Shown here piece after piece: positions 7,953 to 16,988 of a stretch of 64,000 bases of DNA. The stretch's first letter is position 1. Every line of letters begins with the position of its first letter. Under the pieces are notes generated by a model. That model saw only the letters and a list, made by a program, of their open reading frames with translations. It did no database searches and had not been told where the DNA came from. Source of the stretch: CAZTHL01 sp964613585. GTDB taxonomy: Bacteria; Pseudomonadota; Alphaproteobacteria; DSM-16000; Inquilinaceae. The DNA is taken from contig CAZTHL010000004.1 of the NCBI GenBank assembly GCA_964613585.1, positions 1-64,000 on the forward strand, given 5' to 3'. Position numbers and translations under genes: made by a program.

Positions 7953-9043
7953 AATCGGAAGTGCAGCACGTCGCCGTCCTGCACCACATAGTCCTTGCCC
8001 TCGACGCGCAGGCGGCCCGCCTCCCGGGCGCCCTGCTCGCCGCCGGCCGTGACGTATGTATCATAGTCGATGGTCTCGGCGCGGATGAAGCCGCGCTGGA
8101 AGTCGCTGTGGATGACCCCGGCGGCCTCGGGCGCGGTGGCGCCGGCCGGCACGGTCCAGGCGCGCGCCTCCTTCGGCCCGACGGTGAAGAAGGTGATCAG
8201 GCCGAGCAGCCGGTAGCCGGCGCGGATCACCTTGTTGAGGCCCGGCTCCTCGAGGCCGAGATCGGCCAGGAAGGCGGCCTTCTCGTCCGGGTCGACGAGC
8301 GCGGCCACCTCGGCCTCGATGGCCGCGGAGATGACCACGGCCTCGGCGCCCTCGGCGGCGGCCAGCGTTCGGACCCGGGCGGCATGGGCGTTGCCGGTGG
8401 CGGCCGAGGCCTCGTCGACATTGGCGACATAGAGGACCGGCTTGGCGGTCAGGAGCTGCAGCGGGCGCAGCTCGGCCGGGGTGGCCGCGCCGCTGGCGAT
8501 CAGGGCGCGGGCGGGGCGGCCCTCGCGCAGCAGCGGCAGGATCGGCTCGATCCGGGCGAGCTGCTCGCGGGCCTCCTTGTCGCCGCCGCGGGCCCGCTTG
8601 ACCAGGGCCTGCTGGCGCCGCTCCAGGCTGTCCAGATCGGCGATCATCAGTTCGGTCTCGACCGTCTCGGCGTCGCGCGCCGGGTCCACCGAGCCCTCGA
8701 CATGGGTGGTGTCGCCCTCGAAGCAGCGCAGCACCTGCAGCACCGCGTCGACCTCGCGGATGTGGCCGAGGAACTGGTTGCCGAGCCCCTCGCCGCGCGA
8801 GGCGCCGCGGACCAGGCCGGCGATGTCGACGAAGGCGAGCTGGGTCGGCACGACGCGCGCCGAGCCGGCGAGTGCGGCCAGCCGCTCGAGCCGCGGGTCG
8901 GGCACGTTGACCCGGCCGGTGTTGGGCTCGATGGTGCAGAACGGATAGTTCGCCGCCTCGGCCGCCTGGGTCGAGGTCAGCGCGTTGAACAGGGTCGACT
9001 TGCCGACATTGGGCAGGCCGACGATACCGCATTGAAAGCCCAT
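7943..9043 (-). CDS. ychF: Redox-regulated ATPase/GTPase YchF (OLA1 family)
   Basis: This 366-residue P-loop protein has the G1 motif GLPNVGKST at residue 8, the G3 motif DIAGLVRGAS, a coiled-coil insertion (LERRQQALVKRARGG) and a C-terminal TGS domain ending HFRFNV, the usual C-terminus of YchF. The family binds ribosomes, prefers ATP and is implicated in stress responses and translation. The start at 9043 (MGFQCGIVG) follows GGGAGAGAG. A much longer upstream frame is open on this strand but is an antisense artefact of the next gene. The stop is embedded in a tandem repeat. Confidence 0.96.
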   Translation of the reverse strand: MGFQCGIVGLPNVGKSTLFNALTSTQAAEAANYPFCTIEPNTGRVNVPDPRLERLAALAGSARVVPTQLAFVDIAGLVRGASRGEGLGNQFLGHIREVDAVLQVLRCFEGDTTHVEGSVDPARDAETVETELMIADLDSLERRQQALVKRARGGDKEAREQLARIEPILPLLREGRPARALIASGAATPAELRPLQLLTAKPVLYVANVDEASAATGNAHAARVRTLAAAEGAEAVVISAAIEAEVAALVDPDEKAAFLADLGLEEPGLNKVIRAGYRLLGLITFFTVGPKEARAWTVPAGATAPEAAGVIHSDFQRGFIRAETIDYDTYVTAGGEQGAREAGRLRVEGKDYVVQDGDVLHFRFNV

Positions 9044-9121
9044 CTCTCTCCCGGCGCCCGGCTGCTCGCTCGGCTGGCCGGGCTCATCTAGCAACCCGCA
9101 CGCCGCCGGGAAAGGGCCCAG

Positions 9122-10735
9122 ATGGACCGGTCGAGCCCGCCCGTCACCGACCGCGGCGCCCACGGCCTGTCCGAGGTGGCGACGGGCGCCGACGCCGGGC
9201 CGGGGCGGCCGGGCGCCGCCGCCTTTGGCTTCGGCGTCGGCCTCGCGCTGTACGCGGGCGTCGGCCTCGCCCTGCATCTCGGGCTGTTCACCAGCCTGCC
9301 GCGGGACGAGCTGGAGGCCGCCTACTTCGCCCAGGGCTGGGCCTGGCGCTACGACCCCGACCAGCCGCCGCTCTACAACTGGCTGGCCCGGCTCGCGGTG
9401 GAGTTGACCGGCTCCGGCGGCATGCGGGCCGCCCTGGCCGGCCTCAAGATGGCGCTGCTGACGGCTGCCTATGCCGCCCTGCACGGCACCGTGCGGCGGC
9501 TCGGCGGCGGGTCCGGCGCCGCCGTGCTGGCCGGCATGGCGCCGCTCGCCACCTTCGCTCTCGGTTACGAGACGCTGCTTCTCTACACCCACAGCGTGCT
9601 GCTGCTGACCGCCGTCGCGCTCACGCTGCTGGCGCTGGCCGGCCTGGACCAGGCCGCGGGCCGCCCGGCCCGGGCCGGCTGGGCCGCCTTGCTCGGCCTG
9701 GCGCTCGCCGCCGGCCTGCTGACCAAGCCCAACTTCGCCCTGTTCGCCTTCGCCCTGGCCGGCGCCGCCCTGCTCGATCGGCATCTGCGGCGCCGCCTCG
9801 CCCGGCCGGTCACGGCGCTCGCTTTGGCGCCGCCGCTGCTCGCCCTCGGCCTGCTCGTGCTCGGCCCGGCGGCGCCCGAGCGGCCGCTCGGCGAGGCGCT
9901 GGCCGTGCATCTGGAGACGGCGCAAGCCGCCCGGCCGATCGAGATCCTGTCGGCCGGGCTGCTCGGCCCGCCGGCGCTCATCCTGCCGCTGCCCCTGGTC
10001 CTGGCCGCCCTGGCCCCGGCGGCGGCGCGCCGGCTCCCGGACCCCGCGAGCCGCTTCGAGCACGTCGGCCGACGCTGGCTGCGCCTGCTGGAGCGGTTCT
10101 GGGCGCTGGCGGTCGGGCTCGCGATGGCGGGCGCCCTCGGCCTTGGCGCGCATCGGCTCGACCACCACTACCTTCTGCCGCTGATGCTGGCGATCCCCCT
10201 CTATCTGGCCCTGCGCGTGGCGCTGAGCCGGCCCGACCCGGCCCGACGGCGCCGGCTGCGGTGGGCGCTGGCGGCGCTGGCCCTGGCCGGCCCGGCCATG
10301 ATCGCGGTCGAGACCACGCTGATCCGGCCGGCGACCTGCCAGGACTGCCGTCTGCTGGTGCCGGCCGCGGGCCTCGCCGAGGAGCTGCGCGCGGCCGGCT
10401 TCACGGCCGGGACCGTGGTCGCCAGCGGTCTGCCGTGGAGCGCCGTGCTGCTGCCCGAGCTGCCGGAGGCGCGCCTGGTCGCCGCGGGCTGGGGCGGGTT
10501 CCGGCCGCCGTCCGCGCCACCGGGCCGGCCGGGCGGCTGCCTGCTGCTGCTGCGGCCGGGCGAGGCCGAGGCGGACCGGCGCCGCCTCGAGTCGTTCCTG
10601 CGGCAGGAGTGGGGCGTCGCCCTGCCGCCCGGCGCGGCCCTCCGCGCGGTCCGGGCGCCGATCCGCTACGCCGGGGACCGGCGCTTCACGCTGCCCTTCA
10701 TCCTGGTGCCGGGCGGCCTCGGCGGCTGCCGGTGA
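9122..10735 (+). CDS. Glycosyltransferase family 39 (ArnT/PMT-like) membrane protein
   Basis: The protein has 537 residues and roughly ten to twelve hydrophobic segments. The first periplasmic loop carries PRDELEAAYFAQ followed by DPDQPPLYNWL, the acidic and DxPP-type motifs of GT39 transferases that use polyprenyl-phosphate sugars. The C-terminal 130 residues form a periplasmic domain with a CQDC pair. The likely role is adding a sugar to lipid A, another envelope lipid or protein; the substrate cannot be read from the sequence. AAAGGG precedes the ATG. It is divergent from ychF across 78 bases. Confidence 0.85.
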   Translation: MDRSSPPVTDRGAHGLSEVATGADAGPGRPGAAAFGFGVGLALYAGVGLALHLGLFTSLPRDELEAAYFAQGWAWRYDPDQPPLYNWLARLAVELTGSGGMRAALAGLKMALLTAAYAALHGTVRRLGGGSGAAVLAGMAPLATFALGYETLLLYTHSVLLLTAVALTLLALAGLDQAAGRPARAGWAALLGLALAAGLLTKPNFALFAFALAGAALLDRHLRRRLARPVTALALAPPLLALGLLVLGPAAPERPLGEALAVHLETAQAARPIEILSAGLLGPPALILPLPLVLAALAPAAARRLPDPASRFEHVGRRWLRLLERFWALAVGLAMAGALGLGAHRLDHHYLLPLMLAIPLYLALRVALSRPDPARRRRLRWALAALALAGPAMIAVETTLIRPATCQDCRLLVPAAGLAEELRAAGFTAGTVVASGLPWSAVLLPELPEARLVAAGWGGFRPPSAPPGRPGGCLLLLRPGEAEADRRRLESFLRQEWGVALPPGAALRAVRAPIRYAGDRRFTLPFILVPGGLGGCR

Positions 10736-11202
10736 GCCGCCGCGGCTGCCGCTCCGCCGGCTCGGCCGCGCGGGGAGGCGGTTCGCGGGTCGGCGTTCCC
10801 GGGGTCGACAGGCTGGCGTCGGCTCCGGCGCCCGACCGCCGGAGCGCCACCGCCGGCGCGCGGCGACAGCCGCCGGTGCCCGGCATCCGCCGCGGGTCGT
10901 CGGGCGATCCCGGCTCCCGTCCATCCGTCGCCCTCGTTCCGTCGCCCTCGTTCCGTCGCCCTCCTTCGGTCCCATCGTGATCAGGAATTGACACACGCAA
11001 TCCTGGGAGAATAAGCCTTTGCATAGGGAGCAAGCCGCCGAGCCGCCAGCGCCGTCGCGCCCTGTCCGGACAGCTAGGAGGCGACATTCGCATATCCAAT
11101 ATTCGCATATCCAATGATGAAGGCCGTCGACGGCGCCGCGAAAGGCGGTTCAGGCTGCGGCTACGGGTGCGGGAAGCCGCTGTCGCGTTCCCGAAGGCGC
11201 GA
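10736..11202. other. Convergent intergenic stretch with small repeats
   Basis: The stretch holds GC-rich hairpins just after the glycosyltransferase stop, three copies of a 14-base unit (CCGTCGCCCTCGTT) near 10920-10970, and a perfect 15-base tandem duplication (ATTCGCATATCCAAT) at 11086-11115. TTGACA near 10988 is followed 17 bases later by ATAAGC, a possible promoter. I find no supported gene. Confidence 0.4.
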
Positions 11203-12429
11203 TCACCGAGCGGTGAGCCGCGGGGCGATCAGCGCCGGTCCGTAGAGCACCGCGAAGCCGAGGAACGCCGCGACCCAGCCGGCGGCGGCCGCCCACAGCA
11301 GGACCACGGCCTGCCCCGGCAGCCACGCCGCGGCGATCCGTGTCGCCGCGGCGACCGCGACGCACGCATAGATCCCCACCGTCGGCGCCGGCGCCTTGAG
11401 CGGCCGGCCGGTGTGGCCGCGGCTCGCCCGGGTCATGACGGCGAGCGTCATCAGGCCGATGGCGCCGACCGTCCAGGCGTGGACCGCCCCGGTGGCCGTG
11501 CCGGGCAGGCCCTGGAGCGCCGCCCAGCCGGCGAGGACGAAGCCGAGCGGCACGAAGGCATGGCCGGCGTGGAGCACGGCGACGAGCGGCTCGGCCCCGG
11601 TCCGCTCCGGCGCCCAGCGCGCCTGCCGGACGGCCTGGACCAGGCCGGCCGCGACCAGCAGAAGGCCGATTTCCGCGTCCCGGGATGGGAGAGCCGGCAG
11701 CGCCGTCCAGGCCGCCAGCGCGAGGCCGGCCAGCACCAGGCCCGCCCGGTCGAGGGTGCCGGTCGGCGCCGGCATGCGCCCGGGCCCGCGCTGCCGCAGC
11801 CAGTTGCCGGTGAAGCCCGGCACGATCCGCCCGCCGATGATCAGGATCAGCATCAGGATCGCGGCGAGGCCGAGACGGTCGCCATGAGCCGCGGCGCCGA
11901 AGTGCCACAGCTCGTAATGCGCCAGGGCCTGCGCCGCGGCGAGGAGCGCCACACCGGCCAGCACCTTAAGGTTGCGCCAGTTGCGCGCGGCCACGATCTC
12001 CCGCGCCACGACGCCGGCGAGCACCGGCAGGAAGGCGAGCGCCAGGGCCGCCACCACGGTCGGGGGCAGGCTGGCGGACAGGGCGACGGCGAGCTGCCCG
12101 GCCAGCCACAGCCCGACGAGGCCGAGCAGCGGCAGCCCGGCGACCGGGCGGCGTCCCGTCCAGCTCGGCACCGCGGTTAGGAGAAAGCCGGCGATTATAG
12201 CCGGCACGAAGCCGAACAGGAGCTCGTAGGCGTGCCAGCCGAGCGGCGGCAAGGCGCTCGGAATGGCGATCATGCCCAGGTACCATGGCACCCATACCGC
12301 CACCAGGAGAGCGGCGTGGAGGGACCCGGCCAGGAAGAACGGCCGGAACCCGTAGCTGAGCAGGGCGGGAGCCTGGGCATTGCGCGCCGCAAGCTGTTCG
12401 CCCCCATGATTCGAAGCGCCACCAGCCAC
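11203..12429 (-). CDS. nnrS: NnrS family heme-copper membrane protein
   Basis: This 408-residue protein has about twelve membrane segments. Family marks are the opening SYGFRPFFLAGSLHAAL, GWHAYELLFGFVPAIIAGFLLTAVPSWTGR, GGRIVPGFTGNWL and MTRASRGHTGR. NnrS proteins are associated with nitric oxide stress and denitrification. I chose the GTG at 12429, which has AAGGAG upstream with a rather long 13-base spacing; the frame is open further but the extra sequence is not family-like. No nitrite or NO reductase gene is in the window, so a detoxification role is inferred only from the family. Confidence 0.88.
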   Translation of the reverse strand: MAGGASNHGGEQLAARNAQAPALLSYGFRPFFLAGSLHAALLVAVWVPWYLGMIAIPSALPPLGWHAYELLFGFVPAIIAGFLLTAVPSWTGRRPVAGLPLLGLVGLWLAGQLAVALSASLPPTVVAALALAFLPVLAGVVAREIVAARNWRNLKVLAGVALLAAAQALAHYELWHFGAAAHGDRLGLAAILMLILIIGGRIVPGFTGNWLRQRGPGRMPAPTGTLDRAGLVLAGLALAAWTALPALPSRDAEIGLLLVAAGLVQAVRQARWAPERTGAEPLVAVLHAGHAFVPLGFVLAGWAALQGLPGTATGAVHAWTVGAIGLMTLAVMTRASRGHTGRPLKAPAPTVGIYACVAVAAATRIAAAWLPGQAVVLLWAAAAGWVAAFLGFAVLYGPALIAPRLTAR

Positions 12430-13173
12430 CGTCTGCCGGTCACTCCTTGAGCAGAGGCACCATGGGTCAATAGCGCACGGGATCGTCCGCATACAAAGCG
12501 CCGGCACCCGCGTCGCGGACATTGCCCGGGCCGGTGCCCGATCGCCGCGGATCGCCTGACTATCCGACATCCGGTCGGGATGGAAGATGAGTTGCGCCGG
12601 ACCGCTGAGGCATGAGCGCGTCACCGGCCTTGGCACCCGGGACGCCGTCTCGGTCATCCCGACCCGGGACCGGCGTGTCAAGGAGGCGAACGTTCACCAG
12701 TATCTAGCCTCCTCGCTGGTCCTGCACGCCTTGATGATCCACCTGGATCGGGCCTGTGACGATACGGCCTTGCAGACGGACCCGGGCGAAGGCCTCGTCT
12801 CGGACAACGTCTTCGCGACTGAGCCGCGTGAGGCCGGCATGATCGCCGCGGTCCTTGCCGGCCGTCTCGGACAGCGGGACCGGCTGTCCGTGCTGAATTG
12901 CTTCGGCCCCGCGTATCTGCATCATACGGTCGACCTGATCAGCCTTGAGTGGCTGCGCACCGAGCCCGTCCGGGACACTCTGCGCCGGGTCGACGACGTG
13001 CCTCTGCCCGAGGAAGGGGCCCGGGGACGGGGCCCGAGGACGGGGCCCGAGGACGGGGCCCGAGGATGGGTAGGTAGGAAGCAAAGACCCTGGCGGCGCA
13101 TGGCGGACATGAGGCGCCGTCATGGCGATCGACCGGGGCGTACCGGTCGAGCGGCTTCTGCCCGCCGCCAGCC
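12430..13173. other. Intergenic stretch with a possible degraded gene and a minisatellite
   Basis: The plus-strand frame 12587-13177 has coding-like GC at third codon positions between about 12690 and 13010 but no recognisable family and no credible start: an AAGGAGG at about 12680 has no start codon behind it. A 13-base repeat (GACGGGGCCCGAG, about four copies) follows at 13023-13070. A decayed or relic gene is possible. Confidence 0.35.
12701..13010 (+). pseudogene. Unrecognised coding-like fragment
   Basis: The frame reads LHALMIHLDRACDDTALQTD through FGPAYLHHTVDLISLEWLRT, less Arg-rich than chance frames in this DNA and with roughly 80% G/C in third positions. It lacks a start and then runs into a tandem repeat. 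I do not recognise the protein. A relic of a mobile or accessory gene is one explanation, and chance is another. Confidence 0.25.
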
Positions 13174-14301
13174 CTAACCACATCCCATAGGGTCCAGGAA
13201 CGGGTAATCGATATACCCCCGATGGTCGCCGCCGTAGAAGGTGGCCTGGTCGGGCTCGTTGAGCGGGGCGCCGACGCGGAAGCGCTCGGGCAGGTCGGGG
13301 TTGGCGAGGAAGATGCGGCCGAAGGCGACGGCGTGGGCGCGGCCGCGGTGGACCCAGTCGGCGGCGCGCGCCGCGTCGAAATCGCCGTTGGCGATGTAGA
13401 CGCCGCTCCAGCGGTCGCGCAGCCGCTCCAGCATGGCGGCGTCCGCCGCGGTGCCGTCGATGCCCGGGAACTTCTCCACCACGTGCAGGTAGGCGAGGCC
13501 GAGCCGGTCGAGCCCGTCGATGACGGCGGCGAAGCTGTCCTCCTCGTCCGGCACCATGTCGCTGAAGGTGCCGGTGGGCGACAGGCGCACGCCGGTGCGG
13601 CCGGGCCCGACGATCCCGGCCACCGCCCGGGTGACCTCCAGGGTCAGCCGCGCCCGCGCCTCGGGGCTGCCGCCATAGCCGTCGGCGCGCGTGTTGGTGT
13701 GGGCGTGGAGGAACTGGTCGAGCAGGTAGCCGTTGGCGCTGTGCACCTCGACGCCGTCGAAGCCGGCGGCGACGGCGTTGCGCGCGGCCTGCCGGTACTC
13801 CTCGATGATGCCCGGGATCTCGTCGGTCTCCAGCGCCCGCGGCGCCGAGCAGTCGACGAAGCCGTCGGCGCCGTAGGTTTGGGCGTTGGCGCGGATCGCC
13901 GAGGGCGCGACCGGCGCTTGACCGTCCGGCAGCAGCGAGGTGTGGCTGATCCGCCCGACATGCCAGAGCTGGCACAGGATGCGCCCGCCGCCGGCATGCA
14001 CCGCCTCCACGATGCGCGCCCAGGCGGCGACGTGGCGCTCGTCATGGATGCCGGGGGTGTCCAGATAGCCCTTGCCCATGGCGCTCACCTGGGTCGCCTC
14101 GGTGACGATCAGGCCGGCCGAGGCGCGCTGGCGATAGTAGATCTCGGCCATGGCGTTGGGCGTGCCGTCCGCCTGGGCGCGGTTGCGGGTGAGCGGCGCC
14201 AGCAGTACCCGGTTCGGCAGGCACAACGCGCCCAGCTCCAGGGGCCGGAACAGGATGCCGAGGGAGCCGGTCCCGGCGCCGCCGGACAGGTCGTCCTTCA
14301 T
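13174..14301 (-). CDS. Old Yellow Enzyme family NADH:flavin oxidoreductase
   Basis: This 375-residue FMN-dependent ene-reductase has a TIM-barrel fold. Visible marks are LFRPLELGALCLPNRVLLAPLTR at the start, CQLWHVGRISH, GFDGVEVHSANGYLLDQFLH, the RxGGSxExRxRLTLEV-type segment (ADGYGGSPEARARL) and AVAFGRIFLANPDLPERF. Homologues (NemA, xenobiotic reductases) reduce activated alkenes, N-ethylmaleimide and nitrate esters. The start at 14301 follows AAGGG. It is probably a single transcription unit, 201 bases downstream of the deformylase gene on the same strand. Confidence 0.93.
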   Translation of the reverse strand: MKDDLSGGAGTGSLGILFRPLELGALCLPNRVLLAPLTRNRAQADGTPNAMAEIYYRQRASAGLIVTEATQVSAMGKGYLDTPGIHDERHVAAWARIVEAVHAGGGRILCQLWHVGRISHTSLLPDGQAPVAPSAIRANAQTYGADGFVDCSAPRALETDEIPGIIEEYRQAARNAVAAGFDGVEVHSANGYLLDQFLHAHTNTRADGYGGSPEARARLTLEVTRAVAGIVGPGRTGVRLSPTGTFSDMVPDEEDSFAAVIDGLDRLGLAYLHVVEKFPGIDGTAADAAMLERLRDRWSGVYIANGDFDAARAADWVHRGRAHAVAFGRIFLANPDLPERFRVGAPLNEPDQATFYGGDHRGYIDYPFLDPMGCG

Positions 14302-14502
14302 CGCCGACCCTTCTGCTGAACCGAATGCCGAGCAGGAACACGCCGGTGGCGGTGGCTCGGCTCCGGTCACGGTTGAGTGTCAGCAGGTGAGATAAACCGC
14401 GTGCGGGGCTGTGAAAAGCCGCGGCGGCGGCCTCGACCGTCAAGCCTCAAGCCTGGCGGGTTGGGGGGCCCAGGCGGATACGCCCGCTCGGCCCGAGGGC
14501 GG

Positions 14503-15009
14503 CTACCCCGCCGCCCGCCGGCGCCGGCCGCGCTCACCGGCGCGGAACAGCAGCCGGCGCAGCGGATGCAGGCGGTCGAGGAACAGCGTGCCGTCGAGAT
14601 GGTCGACCTCGTGCTGCAGGCAGACCGCGGCCATGCTCTCCAGATCGCGCTCGAGCCATGCGCCCGTCCGGTCCTGGGCGCGCACCGTGAGCCGGGTCGA
14701 GCGGATCACATTGCCGCTCACCCCGGGCACGGACAGGCAGCTCTCCTCGACGATGCCGGGCCGGGACCGCGCGAGGATCTCCGGGTTGACGAAGATTTGC
14801 GGGTCGGCGCGTGTGCCGTCCGGATCGATGACCAGCACGCGGCGGCGGTCGTCGAGTTGCGGCGCGCTGAGGGCGATCGACGGGGTCCCGGCCAGCGTGT
14901 CGAGCAAATCCTCGATGAGCCGGCCGAGGCTGCCGTCGAACGCCGTCACCGGGGCCGAGGGCAGGCGCAGGCGCGGGTCGGGGTACTCGAGGATGGGCAG
15001 CCGGGGCAT
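14503..15009 (-). CDS. def: Divergent peptide deformylase (puc-operon paralogue)
   Basis: This is a 168-residue member of the peptide deformylase family, metalloenzymes that remove the formyl group from nascent N-terminal Met. Motif III is intact (QHEVDHLDG, His132 and His136). Motif II is EESCLS with the metal Cys at residue 90, where the canonical form is EGCLS. Motif I, normally G-x-G-x-A-A-x-Q, reads SIALSAPQ (residues 44-51), losing both glycines but keeping the catalytic Gln. It starts only 11 bases after pucC ends, so it is probably the last gene of the light-harvesting operon. It may be a paralogue rather than the housekeeping enzyme. Activity is likely but altered specificity is possible. 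Confidence 0.85.
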   Translation of the reverse strand: MPRLPILEYPDPRLRLPSAPVTAFDGSLGRLIEDLLDTLAGTPSIALSAPQLDDRRRVLVIDPDGTRADPQIFVNPEILARSRPGIVEESCLSVPGVSGNVIRSTRLTVRAQDRTGAWLERDLESMAAVCLQHEVDHLDGTLFLDRLHPLRRLLFRAGERGRRRRAAG

Positions 15010-15020
15010 GGCTCGTCACC

Positions 15021-16505
15021 TCAGCAGGGGGCGGAATGGCCGTCGGACCAGGATGTCGGCGAGTCGGCGCCACGGGCCTCGGCCGCCGCAGGCTCGCGCC
15101 CCGGCGCGGTTCGGGCGGCGCCGCGCAGCAGCGGCACCGCGGCGGCGATGGTCACCAGAAGCAGCAGGATCTCGAGCGCGTAGACCGTGACATAGCCGCT
15201 GGCCGCGCCGGCGATCGCCCACAGCGGCTCGAGCGCGCCGACCGCCGCGTTGACGAGGTCGCGGATGGTCCCCGACAGCGCCATGGCCAAGCCCGCGGCG
15301 GTCGCCTGCACGGCCCCCCAGGCGCCGATGGCGAGGCCCGCCTGGTGCCGGGGCGCCCGGCTCATGGTCGCGGTCAGCGTGCCGTGGCTGAACAGGGCGG
15401 CGCCGAAGCCGATCAGGAAGTTGCCGGTCAAAAACAGCCCGGGCTGGTCGAGCGGCGCGGCCAGGATGACGCAGGCGAAGGCCGGCACACCGAGCACCGC
15501 GCCGGTCAGCGCCGTGCGGTAGGGGGCACCGCCGCGGCCGATGACGTAGGAGGCGTAGCCGAAGCCGATCAGCCCGCCGAGCGCCAGCAGCGCGGTCAGC
15601 CTGGTCGTGGCGGAGACGCTGAGCGCCAGGATCTGGCCGCCGTAGGGCTCGAGCAGGATGTCGGCCATGCCGAAGGCCATGGTGCCGACGCCGAGGACGA
15701 TGAGGCGGCGCAGCGTGGCGTCTCCGGCGCAGAAGCTGGCCCACGATTCCCGGAAGCTGGGATCCGCCGCCGGGGCGGCGTTGCCGCGCGCCGGGCGACG
15801 GGTCTCCTGCTTCCACAGGGCGACCATGTTGAGCACGAAGGCGACCAGGGCGGCGCTTTGCACCACCTGGATCAGCCGGCCCGGCGAGAAGTCGGTGAGC
15901 GCCGCGCCGAAGGCGAGCGCGCTCAGGATCATGCCGACCAACAGCATGACGTACATCAAGCCGACCACCTTCGGGTGCGACTCCGGCGGCGTCAGGTCGG
16001 TCGCCAGGGCCAAGCCCACGGTCTGCACCATGTGCGCGCCGGCGCCGACCAGGAGGAAGGCGACCGCCGCGCTCAGGTGGCCGACCCACAGCGGCAGCGT
16101 GGCGGCATGCCCCTGTCCGGCCAGCACCAGGATGGCGTAGGGCATCACCGCGAAGCCGCCGAACATGAGCAGCGTGCCCTTCCAGATGAAGGGGACGCGA
16201 CGCCAGCCGAGCTCGCAGCGGTGGGTGTCGGAGCGGTAGCCGATCAGCGCGCGGAACGGCGCGAACACGAGCGGCAACGCCACCATCAGCCCGACCAGGG
16301 TCGCCGGCACGCCGAGCTCGACGATCATGACCCGGTTCAGGGTTCCGACCAGCAGCACCAGCGCCATGCCGACCGACACCTGGAACAGCGACAGCCTGAG
16401 CAGGCGGCCGAGCGGCAGGTCCGGCGTGGCGACGTCGGCGAAGGGCATGTAGCGGGGCCCGAGCGAGACCCAGGCCTTGATCAGTCGCTGCGGTACGAAG
16501 GCCAC
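15021..16505 (-). CDS. pucC: PucC light-harvesting complex assembly protein (BCH transporter family)
   Basis: This 494-residue protein has about twelve membrane segments of the major facilitator fold. It opens with RYMPFADVATPDLPLGRLLRLSLFQVSVGMALVLLVGTLNRVMIVELGVPA, and continues with PFRALIGYRSDTHRCELGWRRVPFIWKGTLLMFGG, segments characteristic of PucC/LhaA proteins. PucC is required for assembly of LH2 (LhaA for LH1), perhaps by handling bacteriochlorophyll or LH polypeptides in the membrane. The start is a GTG at 16505 with GGAG eight bases before. It follows the second alpha-like gene and is followed at 11 bases by the divergent deformylase. Confidence 0.95.
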   Translation of the reverse strand: MAFVPQRLIKAWVSLGPRYMPFADVATPDLPLGRLLRLSLFQVSVGMALVLLVGTLNRVMIVELGVPATLVGLMVALPLVFAPFRALIGYRSDTHRCELGWRRVPFIWKGTLLMFGGFAVMPYAILVLAGQGHAATLPLWVGHLSAAVAFLLVGAGAHMVQTVGLALATDLTPPESHPKVVGLMYVMLLVGMILSALAFGAALTDFSPGRLIQVVQSAALVAFVLNMVALWKQETRRPARGNAAPAADPSFRESWASFCAGDATLRRLIVLGVGTMAFGMADILLEPYGGQILALSVSATTRLTALLALGGLIGFGYASYVIGRGGAPYRTALTGAVLGVPAFACVILAAPLDQPGLFLTGNFLIGFGAALFSHGTLTATMSRAPRHQAGLAIGAWGAVQATAAGLAMALSGTIRDLVNAAVGALEPLWAIAGAASGYVTVYALEILLLLVTIAAAVPLLRGAARTAPGREPAAAEARGADSPTSWSDGHSAPC

Positions 16506-16603
16506 GGTTAAGCTCCGCGCACGGATCAGGAGAGGTTGAGCAGGGAAGGCGCCATGGCGGCTGCCTCGTGCCCGTCAGGAGGGTGGCCGGCGGCGCCGGG
16601 CGG

Positions 16604-16750
16604 TCAGCCGCCGCCCTGGGAGCCGGCTATCCGGCCGGCATTCCCGAGACGGGCGAAGTGGACGATGAACGAGATCGCCGCCACGGCGCCAAGCAGCCGC
16701 GGCTGGCCTGCCGTCGGCTGGACGAGGCACCAGTTGCGCCCCTGGTTCAT
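16604..16750 (-). CDS. Degenerate second light-harvesting alpha polypeptide
   Basis: This 48-residue protein is clearly homologous to the pucA product in this operon: MNQGRNWCLVQP and GAVAAISFIVHFA match it. The bacteriochlorophyll-binding His31 is kept. Differences are striking: Arg18 and Arg34 fall in or beside the membrane helix, and the residues at 44 and 45, Tyr and Trp in the first copy, are Ser and Gln. No beta partner lies next to it. GGGGGAAG precedes the ATG. It may be a decaying duplicate or a specialised subunit with shifted absorption or a regulatory role. Codon choice differs from pucA, so the duplication is not recent. Confidence 0.75.
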   Translation of the reverse strand: MNQGRNWCLVQPTAGQPRLLGAVAAISFIVHFARLGNAGRIAGSQGGG

Positions 16751-16988
16751 GAGGCTTCCCCCTTGTTCCTTGCCCGCCTGCCGGTCCAGGGCCGACGGCA
16801 CGCTGCCGAGGCTCCGGGACGCGGAGCGGGACCCGAGAATCCCGTTGCCCAAGCCCGTTGCCCTCGGCCCCTTGGCCGGGTCCCGGTCGGCCGGGTCCGT
16901 CGGACCGCGCCGCGCTGCCCCCGACCGGTGACGCCGGAGACCGGGCGATCCCCGGTCGGGAGAAGCGAGGCGACGCCGGACGGTACTG

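Noticed and set aside
9044..10996. Open frame extending ychF upstream by about 650 codons
   Set aside because: The YchF family starts at MGFQCGIVG, and the extension is antisense to the glycosyltransferase gene.
11114..11220. Small Gly/Cys-rich frame (GGSGCGYGCG) that could be a modified peptide precursor
   Set aside because: AGGAGG is about 33 bases away, no maturation genes are nearby, and the frame runs antisense into nnrS.
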